Source: Selenomonadaceae bacterium
Lineage (GTDB): Bacteria; Bacillota; Negativicutes; Selenomonadales; Selenomonadaceae
DNA: 6,803 nucleotides
Assembly: GCA_016286075.1 (NCBI GenBank)
Contig: JAEERZ010000120.1
Coordinates: 1-6,803 of the forward strand
Reading direction: 5' to 3'
Position 1 is the stretch's first letter. Each line of letters opens with the position of its first letter. The notes under the pieces are model-generated. The model was not told the DNA's origin. It saw only the letters and a list, made by a program, of their open reading frames with translations, and did not search any database. Shown here piece after piece: positions 1-4,949 of this stretch. The position numbers and the translations under genes are program-made.

Positions 1-197
1 TCGATTCGGATGAAATGCTCGACCCGAAGCGATATGGCGTCATCGTTGAAAACGGCGGGCGTCGCGGGCTGCTGCTTCCCGATCTTGCGGGAATCGATAC
101 CGTGGCGGAGCAGCTTTCCATCGCCTGCCGCAAGGGCGGCATCGATCCGAACGGACCAGTGAAGCTGTGGAGGTTTGAAGTGACAAGACATCATTGA
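1..197 (+). CDS. amrA: AMMECR1-domain protein, C-terminal end (AmmeMemoRadiSam system protein A), 5' partial
   Basis: The reading frame enters from the left edge (first full codon at base 3) and stops with TGA at 195-197, leaving 64 residues. The visible part reads LDPKRYGVIVENGGRRGLLLPDL, then DTVAEQLSIACRKGGI and a final LWRFEVTRH. This is the signature end of the AMMECR1 domain: a Gly-rich strand, the RRGLLLPDL turn, a VxEQLxIAxxKAGI-like helix and a final RFEV strand. The biochemical role of bacterial AMMECR1 proteins is not firmly established. The family is known for co-occurring with a Memo-like protein and a radical SAM enzyme, and that enzyme is the next gene here. In many Firmicutes the Memo and AMMECR1 domains are fused in one polypeptide; whether that holds here lies outside the window. 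The ATG at base 15 is internal to the domain, not the start. Confidence 0.88.
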   Translation, partial: DSDEMLDPKRYGVIVENGGRRGLLLPDLAGIDTVAEQLSIACRKGGIDPNGPVKLWRFEVTRHH

Positions 198-202
198 TTC
201 GT

Positions 203-301
203 GCCGGTTCTTTTCCCGTCATGCTGTGTCAGACAGCGCTCGACGTAGTTCCTTGCTGCGACTTCTCGATGTCTTCCTTGCCTGACGGGAAAAGCCCTCG
301 G
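203..301 (+). repeat. Large imperfect inverted repeat / multibranched stem between amrA and amrS
   Basis: CTTTTCCCGTCA at 210-221 is the exact complement of TGACGGGAAAAG at 283-294, a 12-bp perfect stem. It extends outward across a small internal loop by GCCG (203-206) pairing with CGGC (298-301). Inside, GCTGT (223-227) pairs with ACAGC (233-237) over a 5-base loop, and CGTAG (244-248) pairs with CTGCG (256-260, one G-U). The predicted RNA is therefore a closed multibranch structure. There is no T-run after either arm on either strand, so it is not an ordinary intrinsic terminator. It could be a structured mRNA leader for the radical SAM gene, an mRNA-processing site, or a copy of a dispersed palindromic element; the sequence alone does not decide. 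Confidence 0.6.
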
Positions 302-316
302 CATGCCCCCGTTTAT

Positions 317-345
317 TTTCCATTTTTCGTGGAAACCGGAAGGTG
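317..345 (+). promoter_or_regulatory. Ribosome binding site of amrS with an adjacent upstream hairpin
   Basis: GGAAGGTG at 338-345 lies 8 bases before the ATG at 354 and is the best Shine-Dalgarno match here. It decides the start of the radical SAM gene against the upstream in-frame ATG at 303, which has no good site. A 6-bp hairpin, TTTCCA (317-322) with TGGAAA (330-335), ends two bases before it. The hairpin could influence translation, but that is inference. Confidence 0.5.
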
Positions 346-353
346 AAAATGAT

Positions 354-1181
354 ATGCCGGAAAAAACAAGCTGTCCCGTCTGTCCCCACCATTGCGCTTT
401 GTCCGAAGGGCAGACGGGGCGATGCCGCGCACGGGGGAACCGGGACGGCAAAATTGTCAGCCTTTCTTATGGGCGAGTGACCTCGATTGCGCTGGATCCC
501 GTGGAGAAAAAGCCCTTCGCCCGCTGGCAGTCCGGTAAATTCATCCTGTCGGTCGGTACGTTTGGCTGCAATCTTTCCTGTGCGTTCTGTCAAAACGCCT
601 CGATTTCGCAGGTGGGCGCTGAGACGGAAACGGAACGGCTGTCTCCCGAGGGACTCGTCAGGCTTGCGGAAGAGTTTGCGCCGCGCGGCAACGTCGGTGC
701 GGCGTTTACCTATAACGAGCCGCTGATTGGTTGGGAATATGTCTATGACGCGGCGAAGCTTCTTCATGAAAAGGGTCTTCTTGTCGCGCTGGTGACAAAC
801 GGAACGGCAGAGATGGAAATCTTGGAAGCGCTTTTGCCGTTCGTGGATGCGATGAACATCGATCTAAAAACGTGGTCGTCGGAAGGTTACAGAAAACTTG
901 GCGGCGACTTCGAAACGGTCAAGCGGACGATTGCGCGGGCGGCGAAGTCCTGCCACGTCGAGGTGACGACGCTGGCGGCGCCGGGCTTCGGCGACGACGT
1001 GGACGCGATGGACGAGGAAGCGGCATGGCTCGCGTCGATTTCCAAGGACATTCCTCTCCATATCAGCCGATATTTTCCGCGCTGGAAAACGACGGAACCG
1101 CCGACGCCGCTCGCGAAGATACAGAAGCTTTGCGAGACGGCGAAAAAACATTTGAAGTATGTGTATGCAGGGAACTGTTAA
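354..1181 (+). CDS. amrS: AmmeMemoRadiSam system radical SAM enzyme (short form)
   Basis: A 275-residue radical SAM protein of the pyruvate-formate-lyase-activase-like group (COG1180 type). The CX3CX2C cluster motif is C72, C76, C79 in GCNLSCAFCQN; these cysteines would hold the [4Fe-4S] cluster that cleaves S-adenosylmethionine. An N-terminal cysteine set (C7, C10, C14, C24, in CPVCPHHC and GRCRAR) is characteristic of this subfamily. Further family marks are FTYNEP (118-123), MNIDLK (167-172), VEVTTL (202-207) and LHISRYFP (235-242) followed by RWKTTEPPTP. The start at 354 is chosen for its GGAAGGTG site; 303 would add 17 residues unlike the family. The protein ends at LKYVYAGNC, whereas many relatives continue with a further cysteine-containing tail after this point. 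No remnant of such a tail is seen downstream, so this looks like a genuine short form. It follows an AMMECR1 gene, its usual partner. The substrate is unknown. Confidence 0.9.
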   Translation: MPEKTSCPVCPHHCALSEGQTGRCRARGNRDGKIVSLSYGRVTSIALDPVEKKPFARWQSGKFILSVGTFGCNLSCAFCQNASISQVGAETETERLSPEGLVRLAEEFAPRGNVGAAFTYNEPLIGWEYVYDAAKLLHEKGLLVALVTNGTAEMEILEALLPFVDAMNIDLKTWSSEGYRKLGGDFETVKRTIARAAKSCHVEVTTLAAPGFGDDVDAMDEEAAWLASISKDIPLHISRYFPRWKTTEPPTPLAKIQKLCETAKKHLKYVYAGNC

Positions 1182-1185
1182 ACGG

Positions 1186-1213
1186 GTGAAGACAGATGAC
1201 GTAAAATCTTCAC
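1186..1213 (+). repeat. Short inverted repeat between amrS and the membrane-protein gene
   Basis: GTGAAGA (1186-1192) is perfectly complementary to TCTTCAC (1207-1213) across a 14-base loop, in the 53-base gap after the amrS stop. No T-run follows, so it is unlikely to terminate transcription. It may be an intercistronic mRNA hairpin. Confidence 0.35.
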
Positions 1214-1234
1214 GTTAACGAAAGGAAGCGCGAT

Positions 1235-1561
1235 ATGCGACGCGACTATAGTTTTGATTTTGACGACGAGGAGCGGCAAACCTTCTCGACGCACAGGCTG
1301 AACATGCACCCGGTCATCGAGCCGACTTCGGACGGCCCGATGTTTTCACGCGGGCAAAAAATGAGCATGCTGCTCTCGCTGGCGCTGCTTGTCTATGCGA
1401 TTGTCAACGGGGACGTGCCGCTGGCGTTCCTGCTGCTGTCCTTTCTCAGCTATCTTTTTCGGCCGTTGGCGGAAAAGCTTGTCGGTCCTTGGCTCAGCAA
1501 CGCGATGAAAGGTTTTTCGATGGCCCTCGGTGTGGGGGCGGTGGTGTTGGCGTTTTTGTGA
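1235..1561 (+). CDS. Small membrane protein of unknown function
   Basis: Encodes 108 residues from an ATG preceded by AAAGGAAG (1221-1228) with 6-base spacing, a good ribosome binding site. Residues 1-40 are polar, starting with an acidic-aromatic stretch (YSFDFDDEER) and predicted cytoplasmic or disordered. Hydrophobic segments follow at about 44-57, 62-76 and 92-108, the last running to the C-terminus (MALGVGAVVLAFL). Two or three membrane spans are plausible; the first two are separated by only NGDVP, suggesting a tight hairpin. I do not recognise the family. It lies 53 bases after amrS on the same strand with no terminator between, so co-transcription is likely, and the terminator directly after it ends the unit. 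A functional link to the radical SAM system is only a guess from position. Good start, coding-like base composition and a following terminator make it a believable gene. Confidence 0.72.
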   Translation: MRRDYSFDFDDEERQTFSTHRLNMHPVIEPTSDGPMFSRGQKMSMLLSLALLVYAIVNGDVPLAFLLLSFLSYLFRPLAEKLVGPWLSNAMKGFSMALGVGAVVLAFL

Positions 1562-1580
1562 ATATATTTTGGGCGCATAA

Positions 1581-1620
1581 AGAATCGCCGGTTCCCAAGG
1601 GCGGGAATCGGCGATTTTCT
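1581..1620 (+). terminator. Intrinsic terminator between convergent genes
   Basis: A 16-bp stem pairs 1581-1596 with 1603-1618. AATCGCCG/CGGCGATT and TTCCC/GGGAA are perfect, with two G-U wobbles, over a 6-base loop. The plus-strand 3' side runs into TTTTCT. On the minus strand the hairpin is followed by TTCTTTATG, so it may also stop the convergent gene that ends at 1685. It closes the plus-strand unit 20 bases after the stop of the small membrane protein. Confidence 0.85.
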
Positions 1621-1684
1621 GTAGTCGTTTATGGATTGTGCTGACTGCGGCAGGTCTTTGGCTGTCATACAGGGCATGTTCGTG

Positions 1685-2140
1685 TTAATTTTTCCAGTCA
1701 ACCAAAGAGCGGTGACGCAGGTGCGTCCATTTTTTCAGATGTTCCTGCGGGATATCCGTCATCAAGGCCTCGGTTTCCGGGTCTGCCGGCGCCGCGTAAC
1801 CGATCTGCTCCAGGAAAGAGAGGAAGTTGACGGCGTCCCGGGGCCGTTCGAATCCCTTGATAGCGATGTTGAAGCGGACGGCGAGCAGGACTTTGATGAG
1901 CGCGCACATTTCCGGAATACCGTCGTGGGCTTCCAAATGCGCGGGCAGCTCTTCCGGTTTCACGTGAAGTTCTTCAGCGAGGCACTCATAATAGGGGTCT
2001 TTATCGCCCACGGCCTTGACGAATTCTTTGACGGAGGTATACGCCGCGGTGTCGGTGGACCAAATGGTGTGCGCCTCGTTTTCAAATCTGCCGACGGCCA
2101 TGGCCCGGTATTTTGGCTGCTTCTTCTTTTTGAGAATCAT
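1685..2140 (-). CDS. Uncharacterised 151-residue soluble protein behind a structured leader
   Basis: Runs from the ATG at 2140-2138 to TAA at 1687-1685. A longer in-frame reading from 2206 would overlap the upstream terminator T-run region and has no ribosome site. AAAAGGAG (2159-2152) lies 11 bases before the chosen ATG and supports the 151-residue form. The protein begins with a basic stretch (MILKKKKQPKYR) and has no signal peptide or membrane segment. Residues 34-70 look helical (TSVKEFVKAVGDKDPYYECL, then LHVKPEELPAHLEAH), followed by a hydrophobic helix near 77-95 (PEMCALIKVLLAVRFNIAI) and another near 102-113 (DAVNFLSFLEQI). The tail is HLKKWTHLRHRSLVDW. I do not recognise a domain or catalytic motif. 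It is transcribed alone, divergent from glgC and convergent with the amrS unit, and its leader carries an intrinsic terminator and alternative pairing, so its expression is probably conditional. Confidence 0.75.
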   Translation of the reverse strand: MILKKKKQPKYRAMAVGRFENEAHTIWSTDTAAYTSVKEFVKAVGDKDPYYECLAEELHVKPEELPAHLEAHDGIPEMCALIKVLLAVRFNIAIKGFERPRDAVNFLSFLEQIGYAAPADPETEALMTDIPQEHLKKWTHLRHRSLVDWKN

Positions 2141-2196
2141 GTTGTGGTGCGCTCCTTTTGAAGTTATGTCAGGTTTGAAAATACGACGGAAACATG

Positions 2197-2223
2197 AAAA
2201 AAGCACAAAGCGCTACTTTGTGC
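2197..2223 (-). terminator. Intrinsic terminator in the leader of the minus-strand gene
   Basis: On the minus strand, GCACAAAG (2223-2216), loop UAGCG and CUUUGUGC (2210-2203) form a perfect 8-bp stem followed directly by six T (2202-2197). It lies upstream of, not after, the 151-residue gene: 57 bases and the ribosome site separate the T-run from the ATG. Transcripts from the minus promoter must pass it to reach the gene. On the plus strand the same stem is followed by CTATTTTT, a weaker terminator. That could block read-through towards glgC, but no plus-strand gene ends nearby. Confidence 0.8.
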
Positions 2224-2342
2224 CTATTTTTGAAATAAAATGCATATATCGAAAAAGGCAACACGACCGTTTGGTCGATTGTGAAGGATGATTTTTTCGC
2301 CGGTTCGAATGCGCAGCAATGCGGAAAAGTAGCTCCTCTCAC
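2197..2342 (-). ncRNA. Candidate riboswitch/attenuator leader (or short terminated RNA)
   Basis: Read on the minus strand from the predicted start at about 2342. The RNA opens with GUGAGAGGA, which closes on UCCUUCAC (2288-2281) as GUGA/UCAC plus AGGA/UCCU with one bulged G. Within this 62-base domain, UUUUC (2328-2324 region) can pair with GAAAA, and CGCA/UGCG form a small hairpin over UUGC. Next comes a hairpin CGACC-AAAC-GGUCG (2277-2264). Then UGUUGCCUUUUU (2263-2252) can pair with AAAAUAGGCACA (2230-2219). This last pairing takes five bases of the terminator 5' arm (2223-2219), so the two are mutually exclusive. The layout of aptamer-like domain, antiterminator, terminator and gene is that of transcription-attenuating riboswitches. 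I could not assign it to a class I know. The alternative is a free-standing small RNA of about 145 nt. Pairings were found by eye, without energies. Confidence 0.5.
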
Positions 2343-2348
2343 ACAATC

Positions 2349-2378
2349 ATTGTAACGAATGAAGCGCAAATCTGTCAA
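2349..2378 (-). promoter_or_regulatory. Sigma-70 (SigA)-type promoter for the minus-strand leader
   Basis: On the minus strand, TTGACA (2378-2373) is an exact -35 consensus and TACAAT (2354-2349) a five-of-six -10, with an 18-base spacer. Transcription would start near 2342, which coincides with the first base of the closing stem of the leader RNA. This agreement supports both calls. It drives the leader and, when the terminator is bypassed, the 151-residue gene. Confidence 0.72.
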
Positions 2379-2542
2379 GAAAATTGCTATTATTGAAGAG
2401 CCGATTCACAAAGAAATATTTCGGCAAATTAAATCCTTTGCGAAAAAACCTGTTTTTTGTTGCAGGAAAATCAAATTTTACGAAGAATTATACAAATAAA
2501 TATGTTCGTACGTGAATAACAAAATATAGGAGGGGAAGAACC
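2379..2542 (+). promoter_or_regulatory. Upstream region of glgC with operator-like palindromes
   Basis: This 164-base A+T-rich stretch lies between the divergent minus-strand promoter and glgC and must hold the glgC promoter. Two symmetric sites are visible: the perfect palindrome GAAATATTTC (2413-2422), and AAAAAAC-CT-GTTTTTT (2443-2458), a perfect 7-bp inverted repeat with a 2-base spacer. Either could bind a regulator. Weak promoter-like hexamers exist (for example TTTACG at 2477, 18 bases, TATGTT at 2501), but none is convincing. AGGAGGGG at 2528-2535, 7 bases before the GTG at 2543, is a strong ribosome binding site and fixes that start codon. Confidence 0.4.
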
Positions 2543-3676
2543 GTGAAAACGAAATGTTTGGCCATGATCCTGGCAGGGGGACAGGGCAGCCGGCTGGGGA
2601 TTTTGACTGCGAAAGTGGCAAAGCCGGCGGTGCCGTTTGGGGGTAAGTACCGCATTATTGATTTCCCGCTTTCCAATTGCGCGCATTCGGGAATTGAGCG
2701 CGTGGGAGTGCTGACGCAGTACCGTCCGTTTGAACTCAACAATTATCTTGGCAACGGCAATGCGTGGGACCTTGACAGCCGTGGCGGCGGCGTGTTCATT
2801 CTGCCGCCGTACGCGCGGGAGAAAGGCGCGGACTGGTATCGGGGAACGGCGGACGCGATCTACCAAAACCTGAATTTCATCGAGATGTCCGATCCGGACT
2901 ATGTGCTGATTTTGTCCGGCGACCACATCTACGCGATGGATTATTCGAAGATGCTGGACGCGCATATCGAGAAGAAGGCGGAGGCCACCATCGGCGTCAT
3001 TCGAGTGCCGATGGAAGAGGCGTCACGATTCGGTATTTTGGACGCGGAAGCGGACGGACGCATTACGCGCTTCACCGAGAAGCCCGCGCAGCCCACCAGC
3101 GATCTGGCTTCCATGGGCATATATATCTTCACGAAGGATTTTCTGCACGATTATTTGGTGGAAGACGCGAAACGGGAAGATTCGAGCCACGATTTCGGCA
3201 AGGACGTTATTCCGAAAATGCTGGATGACGGGGCGAGACTTTTCTCTTATGCTTTTGACGGATACTGGAAGGACGTCGGAACTATCGAGAGCCTCTGGCA
3301 GGCGAATATGGATTTCCTCGAGGACGAGACGCCCATCGACGTGGGCGGCGCGTGGCGCATCCATTCGGCGAATCCGCCGCTGCCGCCGCATTATATCGGA
3401 CCGGAGGCGCGGGTTTCTCACGCGCTGCTGAACGAAGGCGCGGTGGTGCTGGGTGAGGTGGAGCATTCGGTGATTTCTTCGGGCGTTCGCATCGGCAGCG
3501 GCGCGAAGGTTACGGATTCGGTGGTTATGCCGTTTGCAGTCATCGAGGACGGTGCGGTGGTCGACCACGCGATTCTGGGGCCGCGCACGCGGGTCATGGC
3601 CGGCGGGAAGGTCAAAGGAACGCCGGACGCCATTGCGGTGACGGGTGAGAACGAGACCGTGAAAGCGGCGGGTTGA
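2543..3676 (+). CDS. glgC: Glucose-1-phosphate adenylyltransferase, catalytic subunit
   Basis: Makes ADP-glucose and pyrophosphate from ATP and glucose-1-phosphate, the committed step of bacterial glycogen synthesis; cytoplasmic. The 377-residue length fits Firmicute GlgC. It starts at GTG, set by AGGAGGGG 7 bases upstream. The N-terminal nucleotidyltransferase domain has AGGQGSRL (11-18), KPAVPFGGKYRIIDFPLSN (27-45), WYRGTADAIYQN (98-109) and SGDHIY (125-130). In the last motif, D127 matches the catalytic metal-binding Asp of the family. FTEKP follows with K180, the glucose-1-phosphate-binding Lys equivalent, then HDFGKDVIP (216-224) and GYWKDVGT (240-247). From about 285 to the end lies the left-handed beta-helix domain with hexapeptide-like repeats (GPEARVSHALLNEGAVVLGEV). 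All expected catalytic residues are present, so the enzyme should be active. It is first gene of a glgC-glgD-glgP unit, 93 bases before glgD, and probably forms a hetero-oligomer with GlgD. Confidence 0.96.
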   Translation: MKTKCLAMILAGGQGSRLGILTAKVAKPAVPFGGKYRIIDFPLSNCAHSGIERVGVLTQYRPFELNNYLGNGNAWDLDSRGGGVFILPPYAREKGADWYRGTADAIYQNLNFIEMSDPDYVLILSGDHIYAMDYSKMLDAHIEKKAEATIGVIRVPMEEASRFGILDAEADGRITRFTEKPAQPTSDLASMGIYIFTKDFLHDYLVEDAKREDSSHDFGKDVIPKMLDDGARLFSYAFDGYWKDVGTIESLWQANMDFLEDETPIDVGGAWRIHSANPPLPPHYIGPEARVSHALLNEGAVVLGEVEHSVISSGVRIGSGAKVTDSVVMPFAVIEDGAVVDHAILGPRTRVMAGGKVKGTPDAIAVTGENETVKAAG

Positions 3677-3769
3677 TGCCGGCCGTCTCGGGAAACTGCA
3701 TTTCCGTTGTGACGTATGCATCCGCCGGAAGAATTTTCAAAAGGCGGCGCTATTGAGGAGGAGAAGTTG

Positions 3770-4882
3770 ATGAAAAGAGTTATGAGCCTCGTGGATTTGC
3801 AGCGCGAGGAGATATATATCAAGGAGCTGACGGAGGACAGGCCCATCGCGTCGCTGCCCTTTGCCGGGCGTTATCGTCTTGTGGACTTCGCGCTCTCCAG
3901 CATGGTGAATTCGGGCATTCGCAATGTGGGCGTGCTTCTGCCGGAGAACAAATCCCGGTCGATTTTGGATCACCTTCGCTCCGGTAAGGATTGGGATCTG
4001 GCGCGCCATCACAAAGGACTTTTCTATCTGCCGCCGGTGCGCCCGGAGAACGGGGAGAAGGCCAGCGACCTGCGGAACATTTATTACAACCTGCATTTCG
4101 TCGAGAACAGCAACGAGGAGTTCGTGCTTTTGGCGCGCGCGACTTCTGTTTACAACATTGATTTCGGAAAAGTGCTGCAGTTCCATTTGGACCGCGGCGC
4201 GGACGTGACGGTGGTCACGAGCAAGGCGTGGCACAGCGACCCCTGTTCCGGACTGATTTTGGAACCGGGGAAAGACGGGCACGTGAAAGACGCGGCTATC
4301 AAGCCGGGGCTGGAAGAAGGGGACTACCGTTCCCTCGGCATTTTCCTGATGAGCAAGGAACTCTTCTGCAATGTAGTTCGCTACGCTTTCGAACACGGCG
4401 GCACCGACTTCCGCCGCGACGCGATTTTGAAGCAGGCGACGGGGCTGAATTTCTACACTTATATTCACGAGGGATTCGCGGCGCGGATCTGCTCGACGCC
4501 GGCGTTTTATCTGTCAAACCTCAAAATGCTGGAGCCGGAAGTCTGGAAGGAGCTTTTCATGCAGGAGGACGCGCCGATTATCACGAAGGCGAAGGACATG
4601 GCGCCGACGGAATACAAGGAGGGGGCGCAGGTCACAAACTCTTTGGTGGCGAACGGCTGCGAGATTTACGGCACGGTGGAGAACAGCGTGCTGTTCCGGG
4701 GCGTTCGGGTGGAGCCCGGAGCGGTGGTGCGCAATTCCGTCGTGATGCAGAAGAGCGTGGTGCACGCGGGGGCGGAGATAGAATATGTAATCGCCGACAA
4801 GAATGTGGTCATCACCGAGGGCAAGCGTCTGCGCGGCGCCACCAATTTCCCGGTGATGATCGGGAAATACATCACGATATAA
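3770..4882 (+). CDS. glgD: GlgD, non-catalytic-type ADP-glucose pyrophosphorylase subunit
   Basis: A 370-residue paralogue of GlgC; the ATG at 3770 follows AGGAGG (3756-3761) by 8 bases, which favours it over the in-frame ATG at 3716. Shared family parts are FAGRYRLVDFALSSMVNSGI (31-50), SGKDWDL (71-77), SLGIF (188-192) and a C-terminal beta-helix domain from about 285 (QVTNSLVANGCEIYGTVENSVLFRGV). The catalytic features of GlgC are missing. There is no GGxGxRL loop; GTADA is replaced by SDLRNIYYN (99-107); and SGDHIY becomes RATSVY (123-128), so the catalytic Asp is T125. The Lys of the EKP motif persists as K178 (AIKPG) without the Glu. Firmicute GlgD proteins are known as regulatory or structural partners that raise GlgC activity and are poorly active alone; the same role is inferred here. 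It sits between glgC and glgP in one operon. Confidence 0.95.
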   Translation: MKRVMSLVDLQREEIYIKELTEDRPIASLPFAGRYRLVDFALSSMVNSGIRNVGVLLPENKSRSILDHLRSGKDWDLARHHKGLFYLPPVRPENGEKASDLRNIYYNLHFVENSNEEFVLLARATSVYNIDFGKVLQFHLDRGADVTVVTSKAWHSDPCSGLILEPGKDGHVKDAAIKPGLEEGDYRSLGIFLMSKELFCNVVRYAFEHGGTDFRRDAILKQATGLNFYTYIHEGFAARICSTPAFYLSNLKMLEPEVWKELFMQEDAPIITKAKDMAPTEYKEGAQVTNSLVANGCEIYGTVENSVLFRGVRVEPGAVVRNSVVMQKSVVHAGAEIEYVIADKNVVITEGKRLRGATNFPVMIGKYITI

Positions 4883-4900
4883 AAACGGTGCGCAGGCTGT

Positions 4901-4921
4901 GCCGCCGAGCTTTCGGGCGGC
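4901..4921 (+). repeat. G+C-rich intercistronic hairpin between glgD and glgP
   Basis: GCCGCC (4901-4906) pairs perfectly with GGCGGC (4916-4921) over a 9-base loop, in the 67-base gap. The following bases are GGGAATGTATG with no T-run, so it is not an intrinsic terminator. It may stabilise or help process the glgCD part of the mRNA relative to glgP, which is inference. Confidence 0.5.
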
Positions 4922-4949
4922 GGGGAATGTATGATGAGGGGGAAACAAG

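Noticed and set aside
303..353. Upstream in-frame ATG that would extend the radical SAM protein by 17 residues
   Set aside because: There is no good ribosome site before 303, the extension does not resemble the family, and a clear GGAAGGTG site serves the ATG at 354.
1631..2161. 176-codon plus-strand open frame
   Set aside because: It is the antisense shadow of the minus-strand gene, has no ribosome site and runs through the terminator of the opposite transcript.
2141..2206. Longer start for the minus-strand 151-residue protein
   Set aside because: The extension begins next to the terminator T-run, lacks a ribosome site and contains the real AAAAGGAG site of the downstream ATG.
2213..2245. 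Ten-codon leader peptide on the minus strand (ATG at 2245, TAG in the terminator loop)
   Set aside because: The stop position is intriguing for a translational attenuator, but there is no Shine-Dalgarno sequence upstream and no run of a regulatory codon.
2281..2348. tRNA or T-box element on the plus strand, prompted by GGTTCGAAT (T-arm-like) and GGAAAAGTAG
   Set aside because: No cloverleaf, no discriminator/CCA arrangement and no T-box antiterminator bulge; the strong promoter and terminator are on the opposite strand.
3716..3769. Upstream in-frame ATG that would extend GlgD by 18 residues
   Set aside because: The AGGAGG site lies inside the extension and is correctly spaced for the ATG at 3770; known GlgD proteins begin near that point.
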